Of a DNA stretch of 64,000 nucleotides, positions 18,475-31,136 are shown in pieces (positions within the stretch are counted from its first letter, which is position 1; each line of letters begins with the position of its first letter). A model generated the notes under the pieces. That model ran no database searches. It had not been told where the DNA came from and worked only from the letters and a program-made list of their open reading frames with translations. Source of the DNA: Terfezia claveryi. Its lineage: Eukaryota > Ascomycota > Pezizomycetes > Pezizales > Pezizaceae. Location of the stretch: NCBI GenBank assembly GCA_015179025.1, contig WHUX01000073.1, forward strand, positions 62,001-126,000, in the 5' to 3' direction. Made by a program: the position numbers and the translations under genes.

Positions 18475-21400
18475 CGGTGAATAATAAAACGGGATAAAAA
18501 ATATAGTATATAGGAGTATTCAAGGGCCAACAATTCCCCATTCAACAGATGCACCACGATAATGCAAAAGAGTTACAGAGAGAAGATAAATATAGAGGCA
18601 TGGCTGCGACTGCCAGCTTAAGTACTTGGTACACACGTAGATGCACCACACTTCACCGACAATGCATGCATGTCTTGCAGTTCCTCTCTCTTCTGCAAGG
18701 TACTTGGATCATAAATGGGGCTAGGAACTTACACCAATGAATGCCTACGATAGGCCAGCCTTGTTGGGCGTGAAATTCTGACCCGCGGTATTCTTGCCGC
18801 CTCTGTTATGCTGACCGACCACCTTTTCACTTCCTAATTTAACCTTCCCAGGCAGGCGCTACAAAGTGGTAGCAGTTGCAGCTCTTAATATAATCCCTTC
18901 ACAGATTCAAGCTTCCGAGACTTTTTCAACGTTTGTCAGCTGTTATTGCCCTGTACAGCTGCTCACTGTTTGATATTGTTACCCACTTGTACGGTTGATT
19001 GAGATTATATTTTCAACAATTCCCAAGGCAATGGTCTATAACAGACTGTTACAACGGGTGCCTGCGCTGCTACTCCCAATTTTCGCAAGGCAAACACAAC
19101 TGATCACGATTATATTCTTTGAATTCTTTGTTAAAAGGCGGGGCTTATGGGAAATTTGAACGGGGGATCAGGGCGGCAGGACCCGCCCTCGGGTTCAGAG
19201 ATGGATGTGTATCCGTAGGTGCCTGGTAATTTCTGAGTTAGCAACGAATGTACACCTGGTCATGCGCCCTTCCGCGAAAAGAAAGAGCTTGACTAGGACG
19301 TGCAGATAATTGATGTGGATGTGAAGTGTATGTACGTACAGCTATCTATTCCAGCACACCGTAACACCGAGTTTGGTAGCACGTAACACCAAGTACCGGT
19401 AATGCAAATGCAACGGTCAACTCGTTGGTTCGTTGGATGTTGCCGTTGTCAAGGTATCCTATGGTCTCGCTTGAAAAATGGGGCAATATCTCCGATTCCT
19501 GCGCCAGTCAGACCTGTAGAATGTCTCCCCAGCTGCAGAATCTGCTTCTCGAGGTCCTAGTCCAAGTGGCGATAAAAGAGGATTTCGCAAACTTCAACTG
19601 TGTTTCGGTGATCAGTAGATCTCTGCTTGCTAAAGCTGCGTTGAGTGGTGGAGCCGATTGGGAGGCAAAAGCACTTGGGATCTACCGGCGGTAGGGAAGG
19701 ACTGTGGGACCTATATAAGTCTCTGTCTGATTGTCGCCAAGTATATTGTTTTTCCTGTCGAAACCTTCAAAGGTGTAGCGAGGCTGAGACTGAGGTGAGC
19801 CCGAGGTGAGATTGTCATGAGGCCTGGTGAATAAGCAGGTGAGGTGGTGTCGGGCGTGTGAGCGACAAACGCCAACGTCAAACAACTAGGTACCAAAGAT
19901 TGAAGAAAATAGCAAAAATGAGTCCGGTGAGCAGTCGCAGGTAGAGAACAGTCAAAAAAATCCGGAAGCACACTGCTTGAAGCTTAAGTTCCTTCAGAGT
20001 CTCTCAATCACCTTCAATGAACGATGGGGAGATGTCTACCTAATAGATACGGTAGGTATAGAATATTCTTTGCGTCTTACCCAGGGGTCTGAATATAAAC
20101 AAATACCGTCCCTATACTCTGTCATGCAAGTAGACTACTCTATAATCATAGGGTAATATAGGTAGGCACGTACCTACTGTACCGGCATCCCTCACATCAC
20201 CTCTATCTTCTCCGCTAGGTTTCTTTTATCACCTCACCTCATTGCAACATATCACAAATTTTGTAGGCAGATTGCTGCCTTCCCCCTGTCCGAGGTCACC
20301 TTCCCATACACAGCTCTGCTGCACCCTACCAAATCAGGCACTTATTCCCCATGGCTACATACCGGTATCTTCCAAGATCGCTGCTATGCCTAAAAGAGAC
20401 GCCGATGTCAGCATGGGCCAATTCGAAAATTGATAAAGATTCCTGCCTGTACGGTACCTTTGACCTTCGCCTGAATTGTTTGAGGTTCAGCTGCAGCCAA
20501 TCCTCTGTATTTCCGTAAGTTAACTGGAGTCTTATCTGATTCGCCAAACGATGCAGGAATTCATAAACGTACATTCAAGAGTAATCAATCAATACCTAGG
20601 GCAAACAAAGGTGGTAGGTACCCAGGCAACATGAACTGAAAAATTTGAGTGAAAAGACAACAGTCAATAACAATGGAATATGTAATGATTCTTCTGCTTC
20701 TACAAACATTAATAGTAGTGTATACAGTGTACCTGATTTTCTCGATTAATGCAGGGATCAGTCAATCGACATTGCGAAATAGCGAGCCGAAATGGGACGG
20801 CCATTGTACAGTTCCCCTTTCGATGGCAACTTCGGATTCGTTTGTCATCTGATGATTTCCATTAATGTTCGGGAGGTCTTTTCTTCACTCATGTATCGGC
20901 CAAAGACCCTTTGCTCGGATATGTTACACACCCCTCCTCCGATACGAAGTTTCCCCTGCAAAAATTCCTAGCCTTGTCCGGGAGGTATTTTTAGCAGCAA
21001 CGTGTACGCTAAGCAGCACTACATAGTTCCCAATAATTGGGACGGTTCGAGATCTGATTAGCATCAAGGTCAGCACTGTAAGTAAACCTCAAATATAAGA
21101 TATAAGGGTACACAAGTACCAGGAATTCGGGAGATATACCTTATCGTAGCCTCGGATCAAACTTGACTAGGCGGATCAGGGCTAGAACCAGACTAGCAAT
21201 GGAAATTCCACCAGTGGCTTTGCCAAGACCGAGAACTCCTATATTGGGAAGTGGATGCTGTATTGGGTAGACAGTTCGGCAAGCTTTCGTGTGCCAACCA
21301 GACTAAGCTTTTGTCTGGTCTATAATGGTCATTTATTATATATAATTTTTTAAAAAAACTCATTACGCACATGCGGCCCCAGTAAAGGGGGCATGGTGAG

Positions 21401-22949
21401 CCACTCAGAAACCCAGGTGGATTCAGGGCGTAGCAAGTTAATATTCCCGTTCAGTGCCTAATGTATAGTTCTAGGCCATTAATATCCGGTAGTCGTTTGT
21501 TTTATACTAAAACCACCACCTCTGAAAAATTATGAAAGATCAAGGAAAGCAAGCAGGAAGCTCTACATCTGGAATTCTCCCAAGAATACCTATTCCTCTG
21601 AGTCCTAAGAAATTTAACAGACCGAACCATTGCATTATGCAGATAGTTAAGAATGTGGGCGAAGTGGTTCTTCTCATACAAATTTGTATGGCAATGGCAT
21701 ATACCCATGCTCCCTCCAACCTGCAGCAGCTCTGGACATTCCGTGAGTGGTATTAGGTGAGATAAGTATTCTAGATAATGCCAACCTGGTTCTAAGAGCA
21801 TCAAAATAACAAGGTCGTTGGCGAGTTTCAACGAATGTACCAAAAGTAGTGGTTTTGTTGTAAAACTGGCGACGGCCGGACACTAATGGCACGGAACTAT
21901 ACACCAAAAAAGAAAAGAAGAAAAAATTTTTTCTCTCTCACAGTCCTGCAAAGCCTTACCGGCTAGGCCTCTGTATAAATATACATCTATTATAGAGTGG
22001 AGTCCTATTTGCACTCCCTGCTCTAGTTTTAACTCCCGACAGGTATGAGAGCTCCCCATAAACTCCCGTCATCATTCATGTCTTTCATCTGATTCATACT
22101 TGGTTCCCCTCATTTCCATATCCAGAATCTGACCGCCTGCATACACCCCACTTCCACCTCAACACCATAAGTTCGCGTATTATGACATCTTCGCACTTTC
22201 CGATGGGATACGCACATCAGGCTATCTGTATGTACAGTAATAACTTCGGCCACAGATACCTAAATCTGAGTTGTGAGATTAAAGAAAAGTCAACTCTTTG
22301 GTAAAAGATGACAGTGATGATGATAGAGCCTTACCTAGCAACGATTAAACATGCTTATATTAATGCCACAGTGGGTATGTGGAATTAAATCTCATACTCG
22401 CGACACAGAGACTCCCCGAATGTGCGTATATACTCCCATACGAGACAAGTCACCAGTCAAAGGTAATTCCATCCTACCTAGCTTGCTTACTTCTTGCTAC
22501 CTGTTGCGGAGAAAAATGCATGCACGTTAGGGGTGTGAACAGGGAAGTTTATACGAACGCCCAAGGAATGTACTCTACATATACAGCAATTAATTATTGT
22601 TGTGCATGCAGCTTGCAGACCAGATTACATCCGGCATTCCGTTGATAATTGTGGTGGCGAACACAGAATACGCTACTATATTTTATCGTTATATGGAGTA
22701 CCGTTTACCTCGGGCTTGTAAAGGATTGCAGGCTGACAGATCTACCTTTGCTATACCCAGGCGCCCGGGGTGCGCATGTAAAAGGCGCTGGATTTGTTTG
22801 GTCGCTCCCCAATATCTCTACTTTGTGCAAGCGTCTATAACCACGGCAATAACCGCGGCAGAGACAAGGCTATGCAAAGGCTAAATTTGTAATTATGTTC
22901 TCGAGGGCAGAAATGAACTTCAAAGAAAGGCCAAAATAAAAGGAGTATA
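18475..22949. other. Long intergenic stretch, no supported gene
   Basis: There are only short open frames without recognisable content. The plus-strand frame at 19425-19694 contains LLLEVLVQVAIKEDFANFNCVSVISRSLLAKA, faintly like an F-box helix pair, but it is too short and isolated to call. GTACCTA/TAGGTAC-type motifs are frequent, as in other intergenic parts of the window. Confidence 0.6.
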
Positions 22950-23050
22950 TAGTCACGGTGACACTTGAACTCACAACCCCTGGACTCCACGTTTGAAACA
23001 ACTTGTCAAATTCTCGCAACTATTAGATCCACAGCATGACCCACGTGACC
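22950..23050 (-). tRNA. tRNA-like relic (type uncertain)
   Basis: On the minus strand GGTCACG at the start pairs with CGTGACT at the end (one G-T pair), and a T-arm-like segment GTGAGTTCAAGTGTCAC precedes it. Its last 28 bases resemble the end of the tRNA-Ile-like gene at 54900-54988. A TTTT run follows about 8 bases downstream. The middle (about 100 bases in all) does not fold into a normal D arm and anticodon arm that I can find, so it may be a long-variable-arm or intron-bearing tRNA, a pseudogene, or a tRNA-derived repeat. Confidence 0.4.
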
Positions 23051-23973
23051 TATTTGATGATTGCGGGAGAAAGTTAATGCTATTGAACCAATGTCTCTAA
23101 CATTATTATATGTAAGCTTTGAAGTTCAATAGACATTGATCAAAACTAAAGTTTAGACTAACCTCTGTCATTGATTGAGAGGGAGGTATGTAATTTGGAT
23201 ACTATGAGAGATGTCAACTATTTTTCTAAGAATATAAGTGCGAGCAGTTGATCGATCATACTAGAAGGCGGGCTCACTAGCTCAGGAGTTGTGGTGAGTT
23301 GAGGGTAACGACATTGATTACCGTAATTTCACTTCTTGGATTCAGATTACTTGATCAAGAGTGGAAGAATGGAGGTATAAAAAACCTCACTCTTTCATGA
23401 CGGCAAACCTGGATGTACGTCAGCCAAGTTCCAAGGCCGAGAAGAGTCAGAGTCACAGGGGAACTTCAAGCGCACCACTTGGAAGCGCCACCCGTTAACC
23501 AGACTACCACCAACATGCTCTGACTTTCAGCAACGCGTACACTACCTACTGCTATACCCTGTTCTCTATAACAGACCCCACTCAGCTTGCCTTCACTGCG
23601 TTTAAGCCAATTCTCTCACCCTTAATCTATCGAGATATCTCACTATCAGAGCTAGCTCAATATGGCCACTGACCAACCAAGCCAAAAGGGAATCGCAGCG
23701 CCCCGCCGCTCACGTCTAATACTGTATAGCGTAATTGGTTTTACAACTTTCTACACTTGAAACTTGCTATACCGGACGGGGAAAATCCAAGGGACCCTGT
23801 CCGGTTGTCACTATTGTCCGAAATTTTGCGTGTGCTGGGCAAAAGACCCCCTCCAACTCAACACCACGACGAAAAAAAACCTATACTAGAAGGCATAAAA
23901 TGTTTGCAGTCACTCTACAAGATAAGGTCTGTAAGGTTCTGAAGGATTTAGTGATTTGCTAATAATATTAGTA

Positions 23974-24515
23974 GGATGCGCGGAATTAAGCGGGCATTCT
24001 CCTTGAAGGAGAAGTATGAAATCTGCTTGGAGCGGCCAGAAGCAAGTACAGGGGAGAAAGAAAAGTGTAATTGGAGGAATCCGGCTTTCATTTCCAGATC
24101 AAAGTGGCAAGGGAATCACCAAGTCAACATTTAGCGATATATTGGCTATGTCGGATGAGATTTTGAAGAGCCCACCAGGTGAGGGGGGACATAAGAAAAA
24201 GCAGAGAGCACCGGTCTATCCGATATTTGAGGCCTTGTTAGTACAATGAATTGAACGTGCTCACGCAGTTGGAGTTCCAATCAATAATGCTATTATACAA
24301 ACTCAAGCACGGCACTTAATTGAAGAACTTTCAGGAAGAGATGATTGTGTAGAGGATTATACTAACTTCCAATGTTATGGGGATGGTTGTCTGCTTCTAA
24401 GTTCCGCCATGGTATTTGTCGCCAAAAGTTGCAGGATTGAAGGGGACTGTTATGTTGGAAGAGCGGATATTGAAGTTGCTCGTATACAATTAAGAAAAGA
24501 TTTTGCAAAGGTATG
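23974..24515 (+). pseudogene. Pogo-type (CENP-B-like) transposase N-terminal relic
   Basis: The plus strand reads MRGIKRAFSLKEKYEICL, then in another frame GKGITKSTFSDILAMSDEIL (a psq-type helix-turn-helix), then YPIFEALLVQ, stop (24247-24249), IERAHAVGVPINNAIIQTQA and RHLIEEL (a CENP-B/Tc5 DNA-binding domain), and in a third frame SKFRHGICRQKLQD. This domain order is typical of pogo/Fot1-family transposases. At least two frameshifts and a stop (consistent with TGG to TGA) have killed it, and no DDE catalytic domain follows. The 23051-23973 stretch before it has no gene I can support. Confidence 0.65.
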
Positions 24516-24599
24516 AAACAGCTTTGCAGTAGGTTTTATACTCGTCGAAATAAGCTTAACTGTTGGAAATAACTCAGTCAACACATACTAGGATGACAC

Positions 24600-25600
24600 A
24601 TATACGCATCCACATGTTAATGTTCTGGTCCGTTCCAGGATTCAGTATGGACTGCAACGGACCAGGCCGTTATGGGATTAAATTGTTCAATGCCACGGAT
24701 GGCAACAGGGATTTACCACAACACCACAGCGGTACTAAATAGGGACATATTTGATATGAAGTGTAGCAACATTTGGTCAAAGAACATCGGAGATAACATA
24801 GGCGACCTATCCAAAAAAAAATACTCAGTAGAGGTATACCCGAAATGAAAGTTATTATGTAGAGAAATGTTCTGGTCCGTTACGGAATTGAAACCTTTAG
24901 TTCGTGAGAATTTTCTTCAACGCAACGTAACATATTCTGCACACTGACATTACCGGAGCACACCGTGGCATTACCAACATACCGTGACATTACCAACATA
25001 CCACGACATTCCCGCCCTTACCATAATGTCAGTTGGTCAGAAGATAATGGTGCTATTGATTTGGATTAGTTTCACCCCTAGGTTTCACTCGATCTCGAAG
25101 CGCAATTATTGAAGTAAATCCCAGGTGACCTTTGAGAAGTAATTCCTTAATATCCAATACAAGTACATGGTGACTAACAAGAACTACCTAGGTATCGCAG
25201 AATTAAAGCATACCTGCGAGACCCAAACTTGAAGGCCCCAGCAGGCGATTTTCCAGCAAACAATCTGCGATGGAAGGAAAATAATGATGGGAAACAAGTG
25301 GCTTTGGAGCATGATGTAACATGTTCGTGATACTTTGCTGCATGCAGAAAAGAACTAGACCTATAGTACTATGTACGAGAGGTATCATGAAATTACTCAT
25401 AGTGAAGTTTGAGCTTCTGTTATGTATAAAATATAGTAGACTCGGTTTCCACTCAATTTGCCTTCGTTCATCGCTGAGTGCACATATATGCCATCCCGGA
25501 ACGGCCCGGCAACCTCGCAACGGCCCGGTCCATACCGGTATGGACTGAATCCCGGAACGGACCAGAACATTAACACATGCATAACATGTGTTAACTCAAC
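24600..25600. repeat. Inverted repeat pair with AATGTTCTGGTCCGTT ends
   Basis: AATGTTCTGGTCCGTTCC followed by .GGATTCAGT occurs on the plus strand at about 24620 and on the minus strand at about 25575, facing each other about 0.9 kb apart. A third, partial copy lies at about 24868. Inside, at about 24945-25015, a 19-bp unit (CCGTGACATTACCAACATA) is repeated roughly three times. This looks like a small non-autonomous DNA transposon or nested copies, but no clean target duplication was found. Confidence 0.5.
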
Positions 25601-26133
25601 ATATGTATAACTCATGTATACTCATGTGAATTGGGAGAATCTGAAATAAGCAACAATACAAGCAGTACTATCATTCACATCTTACTATTACCTGCGCACA
25701 ACGTAAACTAATAAACTATATCTAGATATATAACCTTAAGGAGTAAAGCGAGCACCAAGACTATCAACAGACGCATAAGTCGGTTGAAGCATCACATAAG
25801 GACCTCTGGGCTCCTATAGAAGTTTGCGCTGTATACCAAAATCATCAATGTGTCTGTCCGTAATAGCAAATTCTCTGGTTAAAGGTTGTAGAGGCGAGAA
25901 TATTATCTCGTTGGGAAAGACTAGCCCATGTAGTCTCGATCTAAGACTAGCCTACAGTATGATGGAATGGGTTAAACGTGCCCAGAAACGTATTTTCTGA
26001 ATAAGAGTCGCCCTTACGTAACCTCAGTAGTTCTAATCGATCAGGTTTCAATCCACTCCTACCTCCTACTATACACAGCGAGTTTCCTCGCACGAAAATA
26101 TCAATATATTCCAAAAGCGCCCTCTCGCCCTCC

Positions 26134-26615
26134 ATGCCTGACAGCAAATACAAAATTATCAAGGATGGTTGGGGTTCCCGGGCAAATTTTCAGGGGTCCC
26201 ACGGGTTATCCATGTCACCCGATGATCTTGAAGAAGGAAATGCAATTTTAGAAAAACTGCAGGAACTTCAAGAGCAAGGTGAAGAGCAAGGGAAAGGGCA
26301 AGGGAAAGGGCAAGGGAAAGAGCAAGGGAAAGAGCAACTACCCACCGGTAAACAACTCGCATATAGCAACGATATTTTCTGAATTCACTTAGCTAACCAT
26401 GGTCTCTGTGAACAGGCACTCAAAACCTCCCGCTCAAGAAAAGCCGGAATCAATATGAGTATGAAGCCCACATGAAAGATTCATACTTGAAACAACAGGC
26501 TGCAAAGGAAGCCGCAGAAGTGTGGGAGTTTACCCCCACTGGTGATCCGGAGCTCGATCTTATCATTGCCGCTGGCTTGAGTGATCTGGAAAACAACCCT
26601 GATATCATGACTTGA
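26134..26615 (+). CDS. Small two-exon conserved-looking fungal protein
   Basis: Exons 26134-26347 and 26416-26615 join across a 68-bp intron that starts GTAAAC, has a CTAAC branch-like site (26391-26395) and ends CAG. The spliced CDS is 414 bp, 137 residues. The N-terminus SKYKIIKDGWGSRANFQGSH and LSMSPDDLEEGNAILEKLQ looks conserved; from memory it resembles a family of short uncharacterised ascomycete proteins. The middle is a Gly-Lys-Gln microsatellite-coded tract, and the C-terminus (YLKQQAAKEAAEVWEFTPTGDPELD) is helical and acidic. Without splicing, the first frame would end at 26382 and the second would have no start, which supports the intron. Function is unknown. The 25600-26133 stretch before it has no other gene. 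Confidence 0.65.
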
Positions 26616-27000
26616 GGCAGTGGTACAACGACGGCAAAGAAGCAGTAGCAGGAGAGAAGGCAGAATTCTGGTATGAAGTCTTCGACCCAAGCTGCACCAT
26701 GGAACAGAGTCTGTGCTAATGGTTTCTTTTACCAAACGGTAGTGATGTTATGATGGAAGAAAAACAAGTACTAGGTACGGTCTTATTTCACTTCTTTGAG
26801 ATTCGAAATTTGCTTTATGGCCACCAGGCAGGACAATCATCAAATGACTGTATATGTAACTCTACTAAATTTCCACTCTCGTACTTGTACGCCACCATCT
26901 CCAACCTAGTATTGTAGATCAAGTATGGATGAAACAAGATCATAAGAGTGCCAACAATTACCCTGAAAATTTGTCTGATTGACCCCGAACCCGCCTCCCT
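26616..27000. other. Intergenic, nothing recognised
   Basis: There is no open frame with recognisable content on either strand. It separates the small two-exon gene from the deacetylase relic. Confidence 0.5.
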
Positions 27001-27004
27001 TGAA

Positions 27005-27460
27005 CTCCATTACCCAAGCCTCCACACCCTCCAACCTAGCATGAATCCGTCCTCTCTGTAGAGTTCCTCATATACGGGCTATAATCACCCAAACACTCCG
27101 CCACCACAGTCACCATCTCCAACCCTTCTCCTTCGCCCACGCAAATAGCACCAACTCCCCAGGGATCGTCTTGACAGTCTCATGCATAAATGGGATATGT
27201 CCATTCCCACTCACTCCAGCATTTTTGAACCTCTCCATACTCTGCTGCTCCGGGATCAATCCTGACTATCCATCCACATCACACAGAATAATCCTCTATT
27301 CCATCTTCTTCATCACATTTCTCACGTTCTCGTTGACGACTAAGATACGGCACACGCATATACGTGGGCTTCTTCCTGTCCAAGATTATGGCAAATGCAC
27401 CCTTGAGCTTGCTCATCTCACTGGCAGTGTTTCTCGCATAAATCTGAGGTCCCGGCCATA
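27005..27460 (-). pseudogene. Chitin/polysaccharide deacetylase (CE4)-like relic
   Basis: Read on the minus strand in pieces of different frames, it gives ASEMSKLKGAFA, KKPTYMRVPYL, then NENVRNVMKKME, stop, RIILCDVDG, stop, LIPEQQSMERFKNAGVSGNG, HIPFMHETVKT and finally VVAECLGDYSPYMR and ERTDS. The order and the spacing to the VAECLG..RTDSW-type end match fungal carbohydrate esterase family 4 chitin deacetylases, which remove acetyl groups from chitin in the cell wall. The N-terminal half with the metal-binding motif is not found, and several stops and frameshifts are present. Confidence 0.6.
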
Positions 27461-28500
27461 AGTTACAGAGGCAATGCCATGTAGACTACATGCCGGTACA
27501 TTACATAACTACATGTGTATGTAATCCCTTGTGAGATAGAAGTCAGCCCAGAGTCCTCCTTTTATCCAGAACGATAAATATAGCCGTGTCGACAGGGATA
27601 GTGTACTTATACATATAATTCCTCTTTCATGTACATGACCAAGACAGAAGTAACTTCACTCAAAGAATCTAGATATAACACATGACATGTAAAACTTCTT
27701 ACGTAGCGGCCCCCGTTTGATTTGATTACTTGGGGAAATTTAACCATCAGTTGCTGGCTCGAAATATTTGGCTGGATATAGGTGGTATTCAGGCTATGTT
27801 TTTACAATAACTTTTGCATATTACCTTTTTGTACAGCTCTATTGGCTTTGCTCAACGAGCCCTTGGGCTTGAGGTCTTCAAGGTTTTCCATGTTTAATTT
27901 TAATACTCCGAGCTCATAATAAATGCTCAACTTCTCCCTTAAATCCTTCACTATAAAATTCCAGATGGGCTATAAAGAGAATCCATAATGTCATTACAGA
28001 TGTAACAGACTCCGACTAATAATATTATTATCATATTACTTATACTAATGAGTTTAACTTACCAACTTCATCTTCTAATAGAGCAAGATAACACCACGTA
28101 TGTACCATAATAGTCTTTCATATAACGATCCATTTATATTGTCCCTCAGACTCATAGAGCATATCAATTAGATCAACTTGAACTCGTTGAATATCTCTAT
28201 ATTGTTAATGCGCTATGTACCAAATGCAGTTATTAAATTAATTGCCCGTGAGGGGTATTGTAGGTATGCCGCCCGTGAGCAGCTACCTATACCGTATAGT
28301 TCGCTACTAATAGATGAGGTACTGTTGTTAGTTTGGTATTGGTTTTTACTTGCTTACGTCCACACATTTAATCCCCCAATACATACAATCATCTGGAGGG
28401 AAGAATATAACCACAGTATAAGATGCCACCTAAGCCTCCATTGATAGAAAAAACATATATTAAAACCTTCAGTAATCCATCCCTATTCCTCCAATCCAAC
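27461..28500. other. Intergenic, nothing recognised
   Basis: AT-rich sequence without a supported gene. Part of it is the downstream flank of the aminotransferase gene. Confidence 0.5.
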
Positions 28501-28501
28501 G

Positions 28502-28575
28502 CCCCCCAAAAATCCACCCCCCCAAAAAAGTCCCCCCCCCAAAAAAAAGTCCACCCCCCCAAAAAAAAAAAAAAC
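28502..28575 (+). repeat. Poly-C/poly-A low-complexity tract
   Basis: Alternating runs of C and A, with units like TCCACCCCCCCAAAAAA of growing run length, lie just downstream of the aminotransferase stop codon. Such runs are prone to slippage, and the exact length may be unreliable. Confidence 0.9.
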
Positions 28576-28587
28576 TATCTACAAAAC

Positions 28588-30445
28588 CTATACCTCAATC
28601 GAATGCCGCACTCCAGCAATCCACCGTCTACACGCCCCACCCAACCTTCTAATTCCCTCGACCCCTTCCTCGGCTTCACACCAGCTAACCGCAATCCTTA
28701 CCCACCTCTCTCCAAATCCAAGCTCGTTGCCGACCCCGGGACATTCGGAGAGGGCTCCACTGAAGACGGTGACTTTGTTGATCAGCTCGCCCTCTCCCCC
28801 ATTCCGCGGGAACTCGCCTTGTGCAGCGAGTTTTACAATTTCCCGGGCATCGTAAGGGGATGCGTGTGGCTGTGGGGGCCCGAGGGAGACCCAGAGGAAG
28901 TACCCTCCCCCACCAGGAATACTACCTTCCCCACTGGCACCGTCTTCCCCTGGCGGAGGGTACCCCAGAACTTCACTCCCAGGCGGCAAGTATTTATAGC
29001 ACGCATCTATGAACAAGCTCGCCCTCTCCCCCAGCACCTTCTTAACCCCACTAATAATTTCATTAATCCTCTTCTTCTTCCCCTCCTTCTTCCTCTTCTC
29101 TCCATCTCCTGAAGCTTCTATATCTTCGATATCGCTCACAGGGCGTAATAGTTCCCCCACAATCACACTAACAAAGTGGCTCGGACACCCTCCCGAGTGG
29201 TTCGCCCCTCCATCGGCCATCTGCCTGGCTAAAATCGAAGTCGCACTCTCTTGCCATCCACACCGTAACCCGGGGCCGAGGAGCTTGCTGAAGGAGCAGT
29301 TGCTTATTACATTCCCTGCGTCTTTATCCACCTTATTCTCGTTCCCCCCCTTACCATCCTGGTGAGCTAGAATAAGCTGTCTATCCAGGGTAACCAGCCT
29401 CGGCAGCGGCGCGGGGGGAGGATTAGAACCAGAGTCATCGCCCCAAGACAAAAAATCATAGACATCATCACAGAGCACCAGCACATCCCACTCCCTCGCA
29501 ATCTCTACCACCCTCCGCCGCGTCTCAAAATCCCACGTGAGACCTGTGGGGTTCGAGTGCGTTGGGACGCAGTACAGCACGTATTTGTATATCCGCTTCC
29601 CTCCCCTGGGGCTGTTGGGGGACGGTCCCCCGATTGGGGAAAGGCCTGTGTGGAGCGGGACGTGGGGGTTGCTAGGGGAGGGAGCGTCAGCCTGGAGGTG
29701 CGAGAGCAGAATATCCGGGAGGGTTTTGGTGGAGGCGGAAAGGGGTGGGTAGGGGAGGGCGGTGAGGAGGTTGGTAAAGCCGGCGTCTGTACAGAAACTT
29801 TTCGGTTAGACTGATTTCAATTTCATTTTCACTTTCATCTTCATTGTTTTTGAGGGAGGGGTGAGAAGAGGAGGAGGGAGGGTGTACCGTACCGATGAAT
29901 ATCGCACAAGCAAGAAAGTATGTCGGTGAGACGAGGAACGCTCGCCTGGTATACCCCGTCCCGGGAGATGTACACTGCACAAGGGCGTTCAAGAGCCCGT
30001 AGCTCGCGCCGCAAGTCAGATTGATTCTCTCCTCCTTCGGCTCTACTCCCCCCGCACCTTCACCTTCACCCCCACCCCCAGGCCCTCCCCTGCTAACCCC
30101 AGACGTCGACGACCTTCGACTGCCATTAGGAGTCATATCCAGCTCCTCACCCCCATACAACTCCTCCTGCCAAGCGACAATCTCCCTTCGCACATCCAGA
30201 TTCCCGGAATCGGGCCCGTAGGTGAGTGGATGGCGAATTTGAGAGCGGGAGTCTTGTGGGAGGGAAGAGGGCGTGCCGAGGACGGTGGTGGTTGCGGATA
30301 GGAAGGGGGTGGTTGCGAGGAGGCGGGTGGTGGGGTGTCCGCGGAGGAGGTCGATGGGGGTTGTTGGGGAAGGGGGAGGGCGGCTGGATGCGGTGGGAGG
30401 TGAGGAGGTTGTGGCTGTGGCCGTGGGCGGAGGTGGAGGGGGCAT
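28588..30445 (-). CDS. PLP-dependent class I/II aminotransferase (YER152C/aminoadipate-type)
   Basis: Two exons, 30445-29893 and 29786-28588, joined across a 106-bp GT..AG intron (29892-29787), give 583 residues. Joining restores FLACAIFID|AGF, a conserved part of this family. The N-terminal PIDLLRGHPTTRLL and LTYGPDSGNLDVRREIVAW, then THSNPTG, LVLCDDVYDFLSWG and the PLP-lysine motif SNCSFSKLLGPGLRCGW, are diagnostic for fold-type I aminotransferases. It should transfer amino groups between an amino acid and a 2-oxo acid; the substrate cannot be read from sequence. I chose ATG 30445 because the frame from ATG 30556 adds an unlike 37-residue leader. Gly/Ser/Glu-rich insertions make it longer than usual family members. 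Its extreme C-use in the third position is unlike its neighbours. Confidence 0.88.
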
Positions 30446-31136
30446 TTTGTTGGACCGCTGCTGTCGCTCGGTATACTCTTCGCTGCTGCTGGCCACACCC
30501 ACCGGCCAGCGCCGCGTGCTCGTAATGATGTACCTCACCATCTTCTCGATAGTCAACCTGATGACGCTGAGTCAGCGGCCGGCAAAATAAAATCGACAGC
30601 TCTGCTCAATTCTGGCTGGAAGACAGTTCAGACAGCCGTCCCAGTCCTCATTTAAGTACTTCACCGAGCCAGGGCACGCGAGCGGTCCATGTGAAATACA
30701 GGACATTGCGCGCCGGAGCGTAATCCCCCATCGTGTAGATCCAACAAACCAGAACCGAACCGTGCTTTCACCCGCTCGGAGAAACAAGGCCAGAGCAGTC
30801 CACCAGCTCGTACGAGAGCTGTGGGTGAGATCGCCGCTGGGGGTGTCGAAACCAGGATTTTGGAGACACGTACTTCACGTGCATTATCCAGGGAATGAGC
30901 CATTCAATTCGTTTTATTGCAATACTTCAGTTACCTTCGGTACGGTGATGATTCAAATCCACCAATCCAGCTGAAAGATATACGTCAACATCATTATGAA
31001 AAATCAAGAGCTCAAAGAAAACACAACTACCACTCTTCAAACTCTCCGTATCCCTTGCACCCTTCGCGGCTGATTACATCCTCGTTCCCCATTCACATTC
31101 CTTCTCCCCACTTCACCCCCAAATCACGTTTTTCAC
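30446..31136. other. Intergenic between aminotransferase and BAP31-like genes
   Basis: It holds the aminotransferase promoter side (30446-30650) and the 3' flank of the BAP31-like gene, a CT/CCT-rich tract at about 31030-31200. No further gene is supported. Confidence 0.5.

Noticed and set aside
15242..18484. Several antisense frames of 60-200 codons across the 1183-residue gene
   Set aside because: They are Ser/Leu-rich shadows of the repetitive coding strand with no independent support.
19425..19694. A possible F-box protein
   Set aside because: The resemblance covers about 30 residues, the frame is only 89 codons, and no further exons were found.
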